A DNA stretch of 11,954 nucleotides. It comes from Hadesarchaea archaeon. GTDB lineage: Archaea > Hadarchaeota > Hadarchaeia > Hadarchaeales > Hadarchaeaceae. The translations under genes and the position numbers were made by a program. Numbering within the stretch: the first letter of the stretch is position 1; each line of letters begins with the position of its first letter. The notes below the pieces were generated by a model that did no database searches, was not told the DNA's origin, and saw only the letters and a program-made list of their open reading frames with translations. Location of the stretch: the NCBI GenBank assembly GCA_023129675.1, contig JAGMBM010000170.1, positions 1 to 11,954 of the forward strand, read 5' to 3'. Positions 11,695 to 11,954 of this stretch are shown in pieces.

Positions 11695-11720
11695 GGCTTT
11701 GGGTGTGGGTTGTTTATAAG
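11695..11720 (-). promoter_or_regulatory. Promoter of the second DUF4258/YgiT operon
   Basis: CTTATAAA (11720-11713) lies about 25 nt upstream of the expected start of transcription, which falls just after CACCCAAAGCC (11705-11695). The GTG start follows after about 12 nt. The same CACCCAAAG block recurs at 8405-8415 and 10220-10230, and as a unit of the array at 8574. Confidence 0.6.
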
Positions 11721-11743
11721 AAGGAAAAGTTAGGTGGGAAAAG

Positions 11744-11770
11744 TGGCGCTATCTGAAGATTCGAACCCGG
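11744..11770 (-). other. tRNA 3'-end-like fragment 4 (degenerate)
   Basis: The reverse strand has GGGTTCGAATC followed by TTCAGATAGCGCCA, like a T-loop and acceptor strand, but the T-stem halves pair at only about three positions. It begins one or two bases after the stop of the HEPN gene. The acceptor sequence differs from fragments 1-3, so a different tRNA source is implied. A chance match is possible. Confidence 0.35.
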
Positions 11771-11771
11771 T

Positions 11772-11954
11772 CTATCGCGGTGGTTTTTGATACCTCTCTG
11801 CCATCTTGACAAACTTCCTGATTTTTCTGATTAGGCTCTCCGCATCCTTTTTGGAGAAGAACTCAGCGTGGTAATCGGCCGCGGATTTTTCCCTTATAGC
11901 CTCAGCTAAGGTGTCCCGGTGGCGGGCTTCTTCACTCGGCAGGTAGTTCTTTCT
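11772..11954 (-). CDS. HEPN-domain protein, C-terminal 60 residues (5' part outside window)
   Basis: The frame is open from the window edge to TAG at 11772-11774. The residues fit the last two helices of an archaeal HEPN domain: SEEARHRDTLAEAIREKSAADYHAEFF, then SKKDAESLIRKIRKFVKMAERY. In this family the end of the domain has a DYxxxF followed by a helix with Ala-Glu/Phe spacing, as here. HEPN proteins of this size are usually the RNase toxin of HEPN-MNT pairs; the MNT partner would be upstream, beyond the window. The RNase motif (Rx4-6H) is not in the visible part. The stop falls directly beside tRNA-like fragment 4. Confidence 0.65.
   Translation of the reverse strand, partial: RKNYLPSEEARHRDTLAEAIREKSAADYHAEFFSKKDAESLIRKIRKFVKMAERYQKPPR

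Overview
The window is archaeal. It carries an archaeal/eukaryotic-type NOG1 GTPase followed by translation factor aIF5A. Genes are preceded by GGTGA/GGAGG Shine-Dalgarno motifs, TATA boxes of TTTATAA type are visible, and TTG/GTG starts are common. I cannot name the lineage. Composition is mosaic: roughly 1-5170 is AT-rich, while 5300-6000 and 8670-10060 are visibly more GC-rich.

Left part (1-5168), a defence-like island. It opens with the reverse-strand gene for a DpnI-like endonuclease (C-terminal end cut by the window edge), then a SWIM zinc-finger transposase remnant. A compact forward operon follows: a 49-residue protein of ribbon-helix-helix type, a GHKL (Hsp90/MutL-like) ATPase, an unrecognised 341-residue protein, and a PAPS-reductase-family ATP pyrophosphatase. 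The junctions are a 2-nt gap and two 4-nt overlaps, so the four genes look like one functional unit. I do not recognise the set as a named defence system; it is the best candidate here for an undescribed one.

Middle part (5169-7860), a scarred accessory region. It holds a HhH/Fe-S protein of the endonuclease III superfamily, an orphan HicB-like gene, a winged-helix + nucleotidyltransferase + possible HEPN protein with an overlapping small gene, and a second, truncated copy of the HhH gene head. Three tRNA 3'-end-like fragments in the same orientation (about 5976, 6324 and 7602) bound the HicB and nucleotidyltransferase modules. A 166-bp duplication (about 96% identical) flanks the whole block. 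This looks like repeated integration at a tRNA-type site.

Right part (7861-11954). Two reverse-strand, paralogous DUF4258 + YgiT-type zinc-finger pairs (toxin-antitoxin-like) flank the housekeeping pair NOG1-aIF5A. The second pair is followed by a zinc-finger/AbrB fusion. The window ends in a HEPN-domain C-terminus that stops beside a fourth tRNA-end-like fragment.

A non-coding signal recurs across the window. Short arrays of TGCTCCTAAAGTC-like units with fixed 18 then 19-20 nt phasing occur at about 5228, 8447, 8574 and 10167. In three of the four, the first unit lies about 25-28 nt downstream of a TATA-like box, where transcription would start. A related CACCCAAAG element occupies the same place at the toxin-antitoxin promoters. 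All function calls come from reading motifs by eye; no database search was possible.
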